Source of the DNA: JAGCJX01 sp045638645
Lineage (GTDB): Bacteria > Bacteroidota > Bacteroidia > Bacteroidales > UBA932
Direction of reading: 5' to 3'
Assembly: GCA_045638645.1 (NCBI GenBank)
Contig: JAZUBU010000016.1
Coordinates: forward strand, 62,001-126,000
Length of the DNA stretch: 64,000 bases
In this document: piece by piece, positions 16,123-25,985 of the stretch
Layout: every line of letters starts with the position of its first letter
Position numbering within the stretch: position 1 is the stretch's first letter
Position numbers and translations under genes: made by a program
Notes under the pieces: generated by a model
Told to the model about the DNA's origin: nothing
Databases searched by the model: none
The model's input: the letters and a program-made list of their open reading frames with translations, nothing else

Positions 16123-18717
16123 TTACTTTTTATTCAACAAGCGTTTTACGCCACGAATCAATTCACCGATCCAAAGTACCAGGCTCGTAGCTCCCACAAT
16201 GCCCAACCATTCCTTGCCACTAAGGGGTGTTGTACGGAAGAAGTCTCCGCCGAACGACACAATCAGCATTTGCAGAACCAGAATCAGCAAAACAATGAAT
16301 ACAAAGGATTTGTTTTGGTTCAAATGGCGGAATGCGGAGAAGTTGGTTCCGGCCACACGGGCATTGAACAAGTTCCACACCTGCAAAAGTACAAAGGTGG
16401 TAAAGAAGAAGGTCAACTCGTGCGTATCAATGCCACCTTGACCTTGCAGGAAGAACAACATGGCCAACAACAAGCCCAAGAAAATGAGTCCGACACCGAA
16501 GATATTGAATGCCATCGGTCGGGTAATGATGAAGGCCTCACGACGGCGGGGTTTGTTCTTCAGCACACTGGGTTCAGACGGCTCACTGGCCAATGCCAAG
16601 GCGGCAAACGTATCCATGATCAGGTTTACCCACAACATTTGCGAGACTGTCAACGGGAACTCTACCCCAATAAACGGTCCGATCAAGGCGGTCAACAAGG
16701 CAACTACGTTGATCGTCAATTGGAATTGGATGAAACGTTGAATGTTCAGGTACAATGAACGGCCCCAACGGACAGCATTCACAATGCTGGCAAAGGAGTC
16801 ATCCAACAAGATGATATCACTGGCTTCCTTAGCAACAGAAGTGCCACTACCCATGGACAAACCGACGTTGGCATAGTTCAAGGCAGGAGCATCGTTGGTA
16901 CCATCTCCAGTCACTGCCACCACGGCTCCACTTTCTTGCAACAGGCGCACCAGACGCATCTTGTCTGCCGGGCGGGCACGGGCCATCACCTTGATCTTCA
17001 AGGCAGCCTGACGGGCATCCTCCTCACTCAAAGCAGCAAACTCCACACCGGTAATGATATTTTCATCCGTATCTGTACTCAGCCACAAACCTGCCTGACG
17101 GGCAATCTCGCGAGCCGTAGGAGCGGTATCGCCGGTAACGATTTTGACGGCAATTCCAGCTTGAGTACAAGCTTGCATCGCAGCAGGCACATCGTCCCGG
17201 ATCGGGTCCTCAATGGCAACAAAACCTTGGAACGAGAAGCGTGCATCTTCGATGAGCTCTTCGATCGGCAATTCGGCACGGTCCGTTTCCACCGTCGCTT
17301 CCAGGAATCCCAAAGCGCGCATACCCCGATTCTGATAGACTGCAATTTCCTTCAGAATATCCGGCACATCAATACCCTGCACCAATTTCAGGACAATCTC
17401 CGGAGCACCCTTCAAATACAGTTTCAAATGTCCTCCTTCTGCGAACTTCGACTCAACCAGGGTAGCCATGTATTTGCGTTCGGTACTGAAAACCAATCGT
17501 TGCACCACCTTCGCCTCTTCTCGGATCTTCACATAATCAAAGCCTTTGTCCTGCAGGGCCATCAGCAACGCACATTCGGTCGGGTTACCCACTTCCTGAA
17601 TGTTGTTCGAATCACGGGTGTCCAGGAATGCGGAAGAGTTGGAAGCAAAGGCTTCTGCAACCTTTGCATCAATGCCATGGGCAAAAGCAGCTTCCTTCAC
17701 CCGCATCCGGTTCTGCGTCAGCGTACCGGTTTTGTCCGTACAAATCACGGTGGTTGCTCCCATGGTCTCACAAGCATGCATCTTACGCACCAAGGTATTG
17801 GAGGCCGTCATTCGGCGCATGCTATACGCCAATGACAAAGTCACACTCATCGCCAATCCCTCAGGAACCGCTACCACAATCAGGGTTACGGCAATCATGA
17901 AGAATGACAACAGCATCTCAAACGTCTCCATTGACCAGTCAAAGGACTTGCCTTGTACCAGAAAATCCAATATGCAGAGGGCTACAAAGGTTGCTCCGGC
18001 CACGATGAAACTGATTTTACTGATGATGCCGCTCAGCTTGTCCAGCTGTTGGTTGAGCGGTGTCTGTTGGCCCGTCAACTCCGTAGCCTGACGTGCGGTC
18101 TTGCCAATCTCGGTGGCATCCCCCACCGCAAAGACCTCCATCACACCGGAACCTTCCGAAACCGTGGTACCGCGATAAATGCGGTTCGGAGCGTAAGCTC
18201 CTTCAAATTCATCCACTTCTCCGGGTTTCTTCTCCGCAGGAACGGATTCCCCATTGAGGGTAGATTCGTTCACGGAAAGACTCATCGCCTCCATCACGAC
18301 CCCATCGGCCGGGATCTCATCCCCTTGTTCGACAATCACATAATCTCCCACCACAATCTCGGTCTTGGGAATCATCACCACATTGCCTTCACGATACACC
18401 TTCACCAATACAGAGTCGTTGATCTGATTCAGTACGTCAAACTCTTTGGCGGCCCGGTATTCGTTGATGAACGAAAGAAAGGTTGCCAGAAAGACAGCGA
18501 TCAGGATACCAAAACTCTCGGCAAACGAACCGTGAAAATATCCCGTAATGAACGACAACAAGGTTGCAAACAGCAACAACTTGATGATCGGATCATTGAA
18601 TTTTTGCAAAAACAGTTTCCAAGCAGGAATCCGCTCCGGGGGACTCATGGTGTTTTCCCCATGTTTGGCACGGCTTTCCTGAACTCGTTGTGCATTTAAG
18701 CCTTGGTAAATTTGCAT
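16123..18717 (-). CDS. P-type cation ATPase, calcium-transporting (PMCA/PacL-like)
   Basis: 864 residues. Visible features are the P2-type N-terminal cation-ATPase domain, the actuator motif LNGESVPAEK (about 154-163), transmembrane PEGLAM (285-290), the phosphorylation site DKTGTLT (Asp328), KGAPEIVL, and the hinge TGDGTNDAPAL near 610. C-terminal helices carry NLIMDTFAALALASEPSEP. PEGL with a later N..D pair suggests Ca2+ export, though Mg2+ or Mn2+ cannot be excluded. The ATG lies 22 bases inside the 3' end of valS in another frame, so translation is probably coupled. Confidence 0.88.
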   Translation of the reverse strand: MQIYQGLNAQRVQESRAKHGENTMSPPERIPAWKLFLQKFNDPIIKLLLFATLLSFITGYFHGSFAESFGILIAVFLATFLSFINEYRAAKEFDVLNQINDSVLVKVYREGNVVMIPKTEIVVGDYVIVEQGDEIPADGVVMEAMSLSVNESTLNGESVPAEKKPGEVDEFEGAYAPNRIYRGTTVSEGSGVMEVFAVGDATEIGKTARQATELTGQQTPLNQQLDKLSGIISKISFIVAGATFVALCILDFLVQGKSFDWSMETFEMLLSFFMIAVTLIVVAVPEGLAMSVTLSLAYSMRRMTASNTLVRKMHACETMGATTVICTDKTGTLTQNRMRVKEAAFAHGIDAKVAEAFASNSSAFLDTRDSNNIQEVGNPTECALLMALQDKGFDYVKIREEAKVVQRLVFSTERKYMATLVESKFAEGGHLKLYLKGAPEIVLKLVQGIDVPDILKEIAVYQNRGMRALGFLEATVETDRAELPIEELIEDARFSFQGFVAIEDPIRDDVPAAMQACTQAGIAVKIVTGDTAPTAREIARQAGLWLSTDTDENIITGVEFAALSEEDARQAALKIKVMARARPADKMRLVRLLQESGAVVAVTGDGTNDAPALNYANVGLSMGSGTSVAKEASDIILLDDSFASIVNAVRWGRSLYLNIQRFIQFQLTINVVALLTALIGPFIGVEFPLTVSQMLWVNLIMDTFAALALASEPSEPSVLKNKPRRREAFIITRPMAFNIFGVGLIFLGLLLAMLFFLQGQGGIDTHELTFFFTTFVLLQVWNLFNARVAGTNFSAFRHLNQNKSFVFIVLLILVLQMLIVSFGGDFFRTTPLSGKEWLGIVGATSLVLWIGELIRGVKRLLNKK

Positions 18718-21359
18718 AATTGTTCTTTTAGGTTAGTTAATTTGGTCATTGCATCAGATTCTTTCTTCCGCTCCATGGCAACCACTTGTTCGGGTGCATG
18801 GTTCACAAATTTCTCGTTGGAAAGTTTTGCACGCACACCTTGCAAAAATTTCTCCAAACGAAGAATTTCTGATTCAATTTTTGCAGCCTCTTCCGCTTCA
18901 TTGACCAAACCCGTCAACGGAACACGGAATTCGATTGTTCCCACCATAAAGGAAGCACCTGCAGCGGCCTCATCGTCAAAGGCTTCGGTCAGCACCGTCT
19001 CTGACAGGTTGGCCATACGGGCAACCACCGGCAAGATTTCTTCCGGGAAATCACCCTTGATCACCAGTTTCAACGGCTCTTTCGGTGACAAACCTTTGCT
19101 TTGACGCACATTCCGCAACGCAGCGATGGTCGCAGTACCGGTTTCAAAACGTTCAATCAGGGCATTGTCATAAACCTGTACTTGAGGTTGCTGCGACAGC
19201 ATGATGGTCTCGCCTTCTTTGCGTTCTTCCAAATTCTGCCACAACTCTTCGGTGATGAAGGGCATGATCGGGTGCAACAAGCGCAACAAAGTATCAAAGA
19301 AACCAATGGTTTGATCAAATGTCCTACGGTCGATGGGTTTGCCGAATTCCGGCTTGATCACTTCCAGGTACCATGCGCAGAAATCATCCCAGAACAATTT
19401 ATACAAGGTCATCAACGCATCACTGATACGGAATTTATCAAAGTGGTCGTTCACGACTTCCATGGTCTTGAAGAGCTTGTTTTGGAACCAGTCCACTGCC
19501 AGACGGGCATGGGAAGGCTGTTCCTGCGCTGCCTCCACGGTCCATCCGCAAACAAGGCGGTACGCATTCCAGATCTTGTTGCAGAAGTTACGGCCTTGTT
19601 CCACTTGCGACTCATCAAAGAGAATATCGTTACCGGCAGCACTGCAGAGCAACATACCCAGACGCACACCGTCTGCACCGTATTGTTCCATCAACTCAAT
19701 GGGATCCGGAGAGTTGCCCAAGGATTTGGACATCTTGCGGCCCAATTTATCCCGCACCGTACCGGTCAGGTAAACATTTCGGAAAGGAATGTTTCCACAG
19801 AATTCATTGGAGGCCATAATCATACGGGCAACCCAGAAGAAGAGGATGTCGGGAGCCGTAATCAAGTCGTTGGTCGGGAAATAATAGGCCAGTTCTGCAT
19901 TCGGTTCACGATCGGGGCAACCGGCCTTCTCCGGATCAAACACAGAGATGGGCCACAACCAGGAAGAGAACCAGGTATCCAATACATCTTCATCCTGCTT
20001 CAGATCGGATGCTTGAATGTTCGGATCCAAAGCCCGTGCCGCGGCCAAAGCGGCCTCCGCGTCGGCTTCCACCACAAATTGGCCATCCGGCAGGTACCAG
20101 GCAGGAATTTGTTGTCCCCACCACAACTGACGGGAAATGCACCAGTCCCGGACATTTTCCATCCAGTGACGGTAGGTGTTTTTGAATTTATCGGGTATCA
20201 GACGAATTTGGTCTGATTCGACACGTTCCAGCGCATCCTTGGCCAATTCATCCATTTTCAGGAACCATTGCAGGGACAGACGCGGTTCGATCACGGCATT
20301 GGTCCTCTCTGAATAACCCACTTGTGAGTTGTACGCTTCTTCTTTTTCCAGGTGACCGGCCTCTTCCAACATCTTCACAATCTTCTTACGGGCAACAAAA
20401 CGATCCTCACCCACCAGGATTTGGGCTTTTTCGTTCAGGCAACCGTGCTCGTCGATGATATCCAGTACAGGAAGGCGATGACGCAAACCGATTTCATAGT
20501 CATTGATGTCATGGGCCGGCGTTACTTTCAAACAGCCGGTACCGAAGTCCATGGTCACATAATCATCTTCGATGACCGGAATCTCACGACCGATCAACGG
20601 AATCAGGATCTTTTTGCCACGCAAATGGTGGTAACGGGGATCTTCGGGGTTGATGCACACCGCAGCATCCGCCATGATGGTTTCCGGACGGGTGGTTGCA
20701 ATCACGATGTAATCCGAAGTGGCGGCACCGTTCTCAGAGATAAAATAGCGCAAATAATACAGCTTGGAGGGAGTATCTTTACGGATCACCTCTTCATCAC
20801 TCACCGCAGTCAAACTTTGCGGATCCCAGTTCACCATCCGTACTCCTCTGTAAATCAAGCCTTTTTTATAAAAATGAACAAACGTACGAATCACCGCGCG
20901 GCTCAACGGTTCGTCCATCGTGAACTTCGTGCGCTCCCAATCGCAGGAGGCCCCCAGTTTCTTCAACTGTTCCAGGATGATACCCCCGTGTTTTTCTTTC
21001 CATTCCCATGCGTGCTTCAAGAACTCTTCGCGGGTCAACGACGATTTGTCGATGCCTTCAGCCTTCAACTTCGCCACTACCTTTGCTTCGGTTGCAATGG
21101 AAGCATGGTCGGTACCGGGTACCCAACAAGCATTTTTCCCGGTCATGCGGGCACGGCGTACCAAGACATCTTGAATGGTATTGTTCAACATGTGGCCCAT
21201 GTGCAAGACACCGGTAACATTCGGCGGAGGAATAACAATGCTATAAGGTTCACGTTCATCCGGTTCTGAATGAAAGAACCTGTTTTTCAACCAATATGCA
21301 TACCATTTGTCCTCAACTTCCGCCGGATTGTATTTTGCGGATAACTCTGTATTCTTCAT
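18696..21359 (-). CDS. valS: Valyl-tRNA synthetase
   Basis: 887 residues from the ATG at 21359 (a TTG three codons earlier is unlikely). Class I signatures are PPNVTGVLHMGHM (about residue 45-57) and GRKMSKSLGNSPDP (about 540). The editing CP1 domain includes IATTRPETIMAD. A C-terminal coiled-coil arm (ESEILRLEKFLQGVRAKLSN) identifies ValRS rather than IleRS or LeuRS. It charges tRNA-Val; two tRNA-Val genes are present at 60.2-60.4 kb. First gene of the minus-strand run that continues through the ATPase, tat genes and rlmB. Confidence 0.97.
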   Translation of the reverse strand: MKNTELSAKYNPAEVEDKWYAYWLKNRFFHSEPDEREPYSIVIPPPNVTGVLHMGHMLNNTIQDVLVRRARMTGKNACWVPGTDHASIATEAKVVAKLKAEGIDKSSLTREEFLKHAWEWKEKHGGIILEQLKKLGASCDWERTKFTMDEPLSRAVIRTFVHFYKKGLIYRGVRMVNWDPQSLTAVSDEEVIRKDTPSKLYYLRYFISENGAATSDYIVIATTRPETIMADAAVCINPEDPRYHHLRGKKILIPLIGREIPVIEDDYVTMDFGTGCLKVTPAHDINDYEIGLRHRLPVLDIIDEHGCLNEKAQILVGEDRFVARKKIVKMLEEAGHLEKEEAYNSQVGYSERTNAVIEPRLSLQWFLKMDELAKDALERVESDQIRLIPDKFKNTYRHWMENVRDWCISRQLWWGQQIPAWYLPDGQFVVEADAEAALAAARALDPNIQASDLKQDEDVLDTWFSSWLWPISVFDPEKAGCPDREPNAELAYYFPTNDLITAPDILFFWVARMIMASNEFCGNIPFRNVYLTGTVRDKLGRKMSKSLGNSPDPIELMEQYGADGVRLGMLLCSAAGNDILFDESQVEQGRNFCNKIWNAYRLVCGWTVEAAQEQPSHARLAVDWFQNKLFKTMEVVNDHFDKFRISDALMTLYKLFWDDFCAWYLEVIKPEFGKPIDRRTFDQTIGFFDTLLRLLHPIMPFITEELWQNLEERKEGETIMLSQQPQVQVYDNALIERFETGTATIAALRNVRQSKGLSPKEPLKLVIKGDFPEEILPVVARMANLSETVLTEAFDDEAAAGASFMVGTIEFRVPLTGLVNEAEEAAKIESEILRLEKFLQGVRAKLSNEKFVNHAPEQVVAMERKKESDAMTKLTNLKEQLCKFTKA

Positions 21360-21396
21360 TTTTGTCAAAATTTAACCCGCAAATTTAACAAAATGC

Positions 21397-21404
21397 TATC
21401 TTTG
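21397..21404 (+). promoter_or_regulatory. Putative -7 box for the DUF3467 operon
   Basis: TATCTTTG in the 95-base divergent region, 51 bases before the DUF3467 start. On the other strand TAAATTTG (21387-21380) may serve valS. Neither has a clear TTTG at 19 bases, so both are tentative. Confidence 0.45.
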
Positions 21405-21454
21405 TGCCATAAAAAATTACTCAAAACACCGATTTATTTAATAGAAAGCACGAT

Positions 21455-21769
21455 ATGAGCGCAAATAACAACGACGGAAAACTCAAAATTGAGATGACAA
21501 AGGAAGTTGCCAAAGGAGTTTACTCCAACCTGGCCATCATTTCCCACAGCCAAACAGAATTCTTGATCGATTTCGCCCAACTTTTCCCGGGCATTGCCAA
21601 AGCAGAAGTCGTTTCCCGTATCATCATGGCCCCGGAACACCTCAAACGATTGGCCATTGCCCTCAACGAGAACATCCGCAAATACGAACAGTCTAACGGA
21701 GAAATCCAATTGGGCGGCAACAAGAACAACATTCCTTTTGGTTTCGGTCCCAATACTCCGAAAGCCTAA
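21455..21769 (+). CDS. DUF3467 family protein
   Basis: 104 residues, no signal or membrane segment. The core VYSNLAIISHSQTEFLIDFAQLFPG followed by VVSRIIMAPEHLKRLAIALNENIRKYE matches DUF3467, a small protein widespread in Bacteroidetes and other phyla. Function unknown. It starts a tight operon: its stop overlaps the start of the next gene (TAATGA). Confidence 0.88.
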   Translation: MSANNNDGKLKIEMTKEVAKGVYSNLAIISHSQTEFLIDFAQLFPGIAKAEVVSRIIMAPEHLKRLAIALNENIRKYEQSNGEIQLGGNKNNIPFGFGPNTPKA

Positions 21770-22647
21770 TGACGCAAGCTTGCCAACGAAAAATATCCAT
21801 CCTGGGGGCTGGGAACATGGGTTTCCGGTTGGGCATTGCCTTGGCTGAAAACGGATGCTGTATCGAGTATGTGTGGAACCGCACAGCAGAGCGTGGCGAA
21901 AAATTGGCCAAAGCCCTGCAACGCAACCAGTCTCAGGCCACCTATACGGACCAGTTAAAAAACTTATATCAGTCCGATATTCTGATACTTGCAGTTTCCG
22001 ATGACGCCATTGCTCCGGTCATTGACAGCCTCCTGGCTACCTTTGCCCCCCTGCAGGAAAAGTCCCCTCATACCCCCATTGTACTGCACACCAGTGGGGC
22101 AACTCCCTACTCCGTTTTCGAGCCGTTGTTGCAAGCCGGCTACCGCTGTGGCGTTTTTTATCCGCTCATGACCCTGAGCCGGACCAAGAACGTCAATTTC
22201 ATGGAGATTCCCCTGCTTTTCGAAACCTCGGACGAACAGGTCAAACAATGGATGAGCGAAATTGCCTTTGCGCTGAAAGCCGAATACATGTTCTGCGATT
22301 CCGACAAACGGCTCCGTATGCACACGGCTGCAGTCTTTGCCTGCAATTTCACCAACTACCTGCTGGGACTTGCCTTTGAAGTGGCCGGCAACAGCCACAC
22401 ATTCCTCATGCCCCTGGCCTGGGAAATGTTGCGGAAGGCCTTCCTCAAAACACCCTGGGATGCCCAAACCGGTCCGGCCATCCGCGGTGACCGCAGCACC
22501 ATCGAAAAGCACCTCCAACTCCTCAAGGACCTCAACCTGCCGGAAGAAGAAGAATTGTACCGCCTTCTGACAGAACGTATCGCCCAACGTTTTCAATCCG
22601 GAGCAACCGGATATTACCCCGAAGAAACATGCCAAACTACAAAGTAA
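21769..22647 (+). CDS. Rossmann-fold and DUF2520 domain protein (putative oxidoreductase)
   Basis: 292 residues. The N-terminal Rossmann nucleotide-binding motif ISILGAGNMGFRLGIAL (residues 9-25) is followed by an NADP reductase-like fold with LHTSGATPYSVFEPL and GVFYPLMTLSRTK. From about residue 150 the helical DUF2520 domain follows (MHTAAVFACNFTNYLLGLAFE). It resembles 6-phosphogluconate/pyrroline-carboxylate dehydrogenase relatives. The substrate is not known. It overlaps both neighbours, and its place ahead of kdsC and maf suggests a conserved Bacteroidetes housekeeping cluster. Confidence 0.85.
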   Translation: MTQACQRKISILGAGNMGFRLGIALAENGCCIEYVWNRTAERGEKLAKALQRNQSQATYTDQLKNLYQSDILILAVSDDAIAPVIDSLLATFAPLQEKSPHTPIVLHTSGATPYSVFEPLLQAGYRCGVFYPLMTLSRTKNVNFMEIPLLFETSDEQVKQWMSEIAFALKAEYMFCDSDKRLRMHTAAVFACNFTNYLLGLAFEVAGNSHTFLMPLAWEMLRKAFLKTPWDAQTGPAIRGDRSTIEKHLQLLKDLNLPEEEELYRLLTERIAQRFQSGATGYYPEETCQTTK

Positions 22648-23186
22648 AACTACATAAAATCAAGGCTTTGGCCTTTGACGTAGACGGTGTCCTGACGGAT
22701 GGATCTGTCCTTTCCACCCCCGACGGTGATTTGTTACGGACTTTTGACAGCAAAGACCGGATGGGTATCCGTATGTGGGTCTTGAAAGATCACCCGGTCG
22801 GGATTTTCACCGGAGGCATCTCTCAAAGCATTGCCCGCTTCTTTCAAGGCATTATGCCGGAAGAGTTCGTATTCCTCGGCGTTCGGGACAAACTCCCGCA
22901 TTTCCTGGAGTTCTGCAAACGGCTGAATGTATCCCCGGAAGAGGTAGCCTACGTCGGAGATGACCTGCCCGACATTCCCGTTTTGCAACGCTGTGGTCTG
23001 GCAGTTTGTCCGCGCGATGCTGTCAACGAAGTCAAAGCCGTGTGCGACTATGTTTCCTGGTATCCCGGGGGACACGGATGTGCCCGAGACCTGATTGAAC
23101 AAATCATGAAGGTACAGGGCGAATGGGAACTGGATCTGAAAGCTTACGCTGCCATTGATCCGATTACAGGAGGAAGTGCCCAATGA
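22629..23186 (+). CDS. kdsC: HAD phosphatase, KdsC-like (KDO 8-phosphate phosphatase)
   Basis: 185 residues. The HAD nucleophile motif AFDVDGVLTDGSV (residues 15-27), motif II (GIFTGGIS) and motif IV (YVGDDLPDIPVL) match the C0-capped KdsC subfamily. It removes phosphate from 3-deoxy-D-manno-octulosonate 8-phosphate for lipid A-core synthesis. The C-terminal tail is about 10 residues longer than usual. The start lies 19 bases inside the preceding gene and its stop overlaps maf (ATGA). Other sugar phosphates are possible substrates. Confidence 0.85.
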   Translation: MPNYKVKLHKIKALAFDVDGVLTDGSVLSTPDGDLLRTFDSKDRMGIRMWVLKDHPVGIFTGGISQSIARFFQGIMPEEFVFLGVRDKLPHFLEFCKRLNVSPEEVAYVGDDLPDIPVLQRCGLAVCPRDAVNEVKAVCDYVSWYPGGHGCARDLIEQIMKVQGEWELDLKAYAAIDPITGGSAQ

Positions 23187-23788
23187 TTCTGAACGAACTC
23201 ATCCGGCCGTGGTCGGTCATTCTGGCCTCGGCCTCACCCAGAAGACAAGAACTGTTGCGGGATTTGGGCATTGACTTTGAGGTGGACACCCAATCCAAAA
23301 CCGACGAGCAATACGATCCGAGCATGCCCAAAGCTCGCGTGCCCGAATTCCTCTCCCAACTCAAATCCAACGGTTTTCACCGCCCCCTGCAAGCCCACGA
23401 ATTGCTGATTACTGCCGACACCCTGGTCTGCGTAGAGGATGAAATTCTCGGCAAGCCGGCAGATCGGAACGAAGCCGTACGCATGTTGCAGACCCTGTCC
23501 GGCCGCACACACCAGGTCTTCACCGGGGTCACTTTGAGAACGTATAATCGGACACATTCTTTCTGCGTACAATCCGATGTCGTATTCCGAGAAATCACTT
23601 TAGATGAAATCGACTATTACATTGATACATACAAACCTTATGACAAAGCAGGATCTTATGGAATCCAGGAATGGATCGGCTATGCAGCCATCACCGGACT
23701 TCATGGATCGTACTTCAATGTAATGGGATTGCCCGTGCAACGCCTGTACGACGAGCTGGTTCGGTTCCTTTCCGAACAACCGGAATAA
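23183..23788 (+). CDS. maf: Maf-family nucleoside triphosphate pyrophosphatase
   Basis: 201 residues. Maf/HAM1-like signatures are present: ILASASPRRQELLRDLG (residues 13-29), LLITADTLVCVE (about 72), TGVTLRT and the catalytic loop YDKAGSYGIQEW (about 152). Characterised Maf proteins hydrolyse dTTP, UTP or modified nucleotides to monophosphates as a house-cleaning step. Last gene of the DUF3467 operon; recQ converges on it. Confidence 0.93.
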   Translation: MILNELIRPWSVILASASPRRQELLRDLGIDFEVDTQSKTDEQYDPSMPKARVPEFLSQLKSNGFHRPLQAHELLITADTLVCVEDEILGKPADRNEAVRMLQTLSGRTHQVFTGVTLRTYNRTHSFCVQSDVVFREITLDEIDYYIDTYKPYDKAGSYGIQEWIGYAAITGLHGSYFNVMGLPVQRLYDELVRFLSEQPE

Positions 23789-23850
23789 CCCAAACAACCG
23801 GAACAAGCCGAACCTTTCCCGATCAACGCCCGTCACCCCCCGATGGACGG

Positions 23851-25791
23851 TCACTGCTCATCCCGCAAGAGGCGGTAGACTTCCAGGTATTCCAACCATT
23901 CTTCTCCCGCTTCCCGCTCGAGCAGATCAATGCAGAAATTGGGATGCTGCATCAGGGTTTTGATGTGTTCCACGATGCGCTGGTTCCGTTCTCTACCCGT
24001 TGGCGGTTGTGCAATCCGGACGGGTTCTTCCGCTTGCCTGGTACGATGCACCCCGCGTTTGAGACACAAATCACAGACCCAGCAGTCCGAACTCTCCAAC
24101 TGACCGAAATAGGCCAGCAAACGGCGGCTCCGGCAGGGCATGGAGACAAAGCGTTCGCCCCCCTCGTCCCGACAATAATCCAACATGGCCTGCATCCGAT
24201 CCTGAAAGACCTGCTTGCGTTGCGCATACATTTTGGGGGACAGGTAAAGATTGGAAGGCAACAGCCGTTCGTTGTGCAAATGCAGCAAAGGAGTCCGCTG
24301 GCGAGGACGATACTGGATGATATGCATCCGGGAAAGCTCCATCAGACGTTCGTGCACCTCCGGTTGGCTGACCAGGGTCGCACGGGCCACCTGCTCTTCA
24401 TCAATCCGCACAAATTGTGAAAAAATTGCCGGATACAGGCGCATCAACGCCTTGACAAACGCATCAATGTCCTTGCGTTTCAATTGTACATGGTACAATT
24501 CTTCCCGGGTTACATCGAACATGACGCGGGCCGGATTATCCAGTTCCTCCGTCAAAATCCAATAGCCACACAGCTCAATGTACTTGATGGCATAATAGGC
24601 CATGGATGCCTGCAGCTTGTAGCGACGCACAAAGTCCATCCAATCAAAGGCCAGGGTCATGCCCTCCCCTTCCTCAAACGCCAGATTCAGGTAATTGAAT
24701 ACTTTCTGGTAAATGTCTTTGATGTATTCGGGCTCCGGAAAACTCACTTTGAAAATCTGTGACAAACGCTGCTCATCCTTGCCGTTCCACAGAAGCACTG
24801 CAAAGGATTTTTCTCCGTCACGACCGGCCCGTCCGGCCTCCTGAAAATAAGACTCCAACGATTCGGGCACATTAAAATGCACCACAAAACGCACATCCGG
24901 TTTGTCAATCCCCATGCCAAAGGCATTGGTTGCAACAATCACCCGCAACTGGTCGTTCTTCCAGGCCGCCTGCTTGCGATTGCGCTCTGCCTGGGTCATG
25001 CCCGCATGGTAAAAATCCGCCGCAATCCCTTTGGACCTCAGAAAATCAGCCAATTCCTCACATTTCCTACGCTCCCGCAGGTACACGATTCCGGAACCGT
25101 CCACCCCGTTACAGACACGCAACAACTGACCAAATTTATCCTCGACACGCCGGACGACATAGGAAAGATTCGGACGTTCAAATCCAGAACGGAGCAGATT
25201 CGGAGCCTTGAACTGCAAATTCGCCATGATTTCCTGCGCCACCTGCTCCGTAGCGGTCGCGGTCAGGGCCATGACCGAAACACGGCTGCCTGCCGCTTCA
25301 TCCAACAACGGACGGATCTGCTGGATTTCCAAATAATCCGGCCGGAAATCATAGCCCCACTGGCTGATGCAGTGTGCCTCATCCACCGCAAGCATGTTCA
25401 CCGGCATACGTTGGACTCGCGCCTTGAAAATCGGTGTTTTCAAGCGTTCTGGCGAGAGGTACAGAAACTTATAGTCTCCGTAGATTGCATTGTCCAAAGC
25501 CACATCGATTTCGTGGGCAGACATCCCCGAATGCACCAGCAGCGACCGGATGCCCCGGGCATTGAGGTTCTCCACCTGATCCTTCATCAAAGCAATCAAC
25601 GGAGAGATGACCAGACAGATTCCCGGAAGGACCATAGCCGGCACCTGAAAACAAAGGGATTTTCCCCCTCCGGTCGGCAAAATGGCCAACACATCCTTCC
25701 CCTCCAAAACCTGCGCAATAATCTCCCGCTGCATCGGCCGAAAAGCCGGATACCCCCACACCTGCTGCAATATTTCCTCTGGTTTCTTCAT
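23851..25791 (-). CDS. recQ: ATP-dependent DNA helicase RecQ
   Basis: 646 residues from the ATG at 25791; upstream in-frame codons lie in the promoter region. Superfamily 2 motifs are visible: motif 0 WGYPAFRPMQ, motif I LAILPTGGGKSLCFQ, motif II AVDEAHCISQWGYDFRPDY, motif III MALTATAT, and motif VI QEAGRAGRDGE. The RQC region lacks the usual four-Cys zinc finger here: after about residue 360 I see no CRR..C pattern, but a CDLCLKRG cysteine pair appears near residue 610. It unwinds recombination intermediates. Divergent from pckA. Confidence 0.92.
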   Translation of the reverse strand: MKKPEEILQQVWGYPAFRPMQREIIAQVLEGKDVLAILPTGGGKSLCFQVPAMVLPGICLVISPLIALMKDQVENLNARGIRSLLVHSGMSAHEIDVALDNAIYGDYKFLYLSPERLKTPIFKARVQRMPVNMLAVDEAHCISQWGYDFRPDYLEIQQIRPLLDEAAGSRVSVMALTATATEQVAQEIMANLQFKAPNLLRSGFERPNLSYVVRRVEDKFGQLLRVCNGVDGSGIVYLRERRKCEELADFLRSKGIAADFYHAGMTQAERNRKQAAWKNDQLRVIVATNAFGMGIDKPDVRFVVHFNVPESLESYFQEAGRAGRDGEKSFAVLLWNGKDEQRLSQIFKVSFPEPEYIKDIYQKVFNYLNLAFEEGEGMTLAFDWMDFVRRYKLQASMAYYAIKYIELCGYWILTEELDNPARVMFDVTREELYHVQLKRKDIDAFVKALMRLYPAIFSQFVRIDEEQVARATLVSQPEVHERLMELSRMHIIQYRPRQRTPLLHLHNERLLPSNLYLSPKMYAQRKQVFQDRMQAMLDYCRDEGGERFVSMPCRSRRLLAYFGQLESSDCWVCDLCLKRGVHRTRQAEEPVRIAQPPTGRERNQRIVEHIKTLMQHPNFCIDLLEREAGEEWLEYLEVYRLLRDEQ

Positions 25792-25826
25792 CACAATAAT
25801 TACTTGACTTTGTCCTTTTGATTGCC

Positions 25827-25875
25827 TATATTTGCGCCGCTTTTTGTGCACATCGCAGAATCGCTGACAAAGATA
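25827..25875. promoter_or_regulatory. Divergent recQ/pckA promoter region with two -7 boxes
   Basis: On the plus strand TATATTTG (25827-25834) would start pckA transcription, leaving a leader of about 145 bases. On the minus strand TATCTTTG (25875-25868) would start recQ. The predicted start points face each other about 20 bases apart, so the two transcripts would overlap. TTTG elements at standard distance are not clear for either. Confidence 0.45.
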
Positions 25876-25985
25876 GGAAAAATGAGGTATCCATCCCATC
25901 TGTGGCAAAAGATTTGCGAGGAAAAAACAACTTGACAAACGAATACAGAAAATAATACAACAACATTTAAATACTATTCAACATT

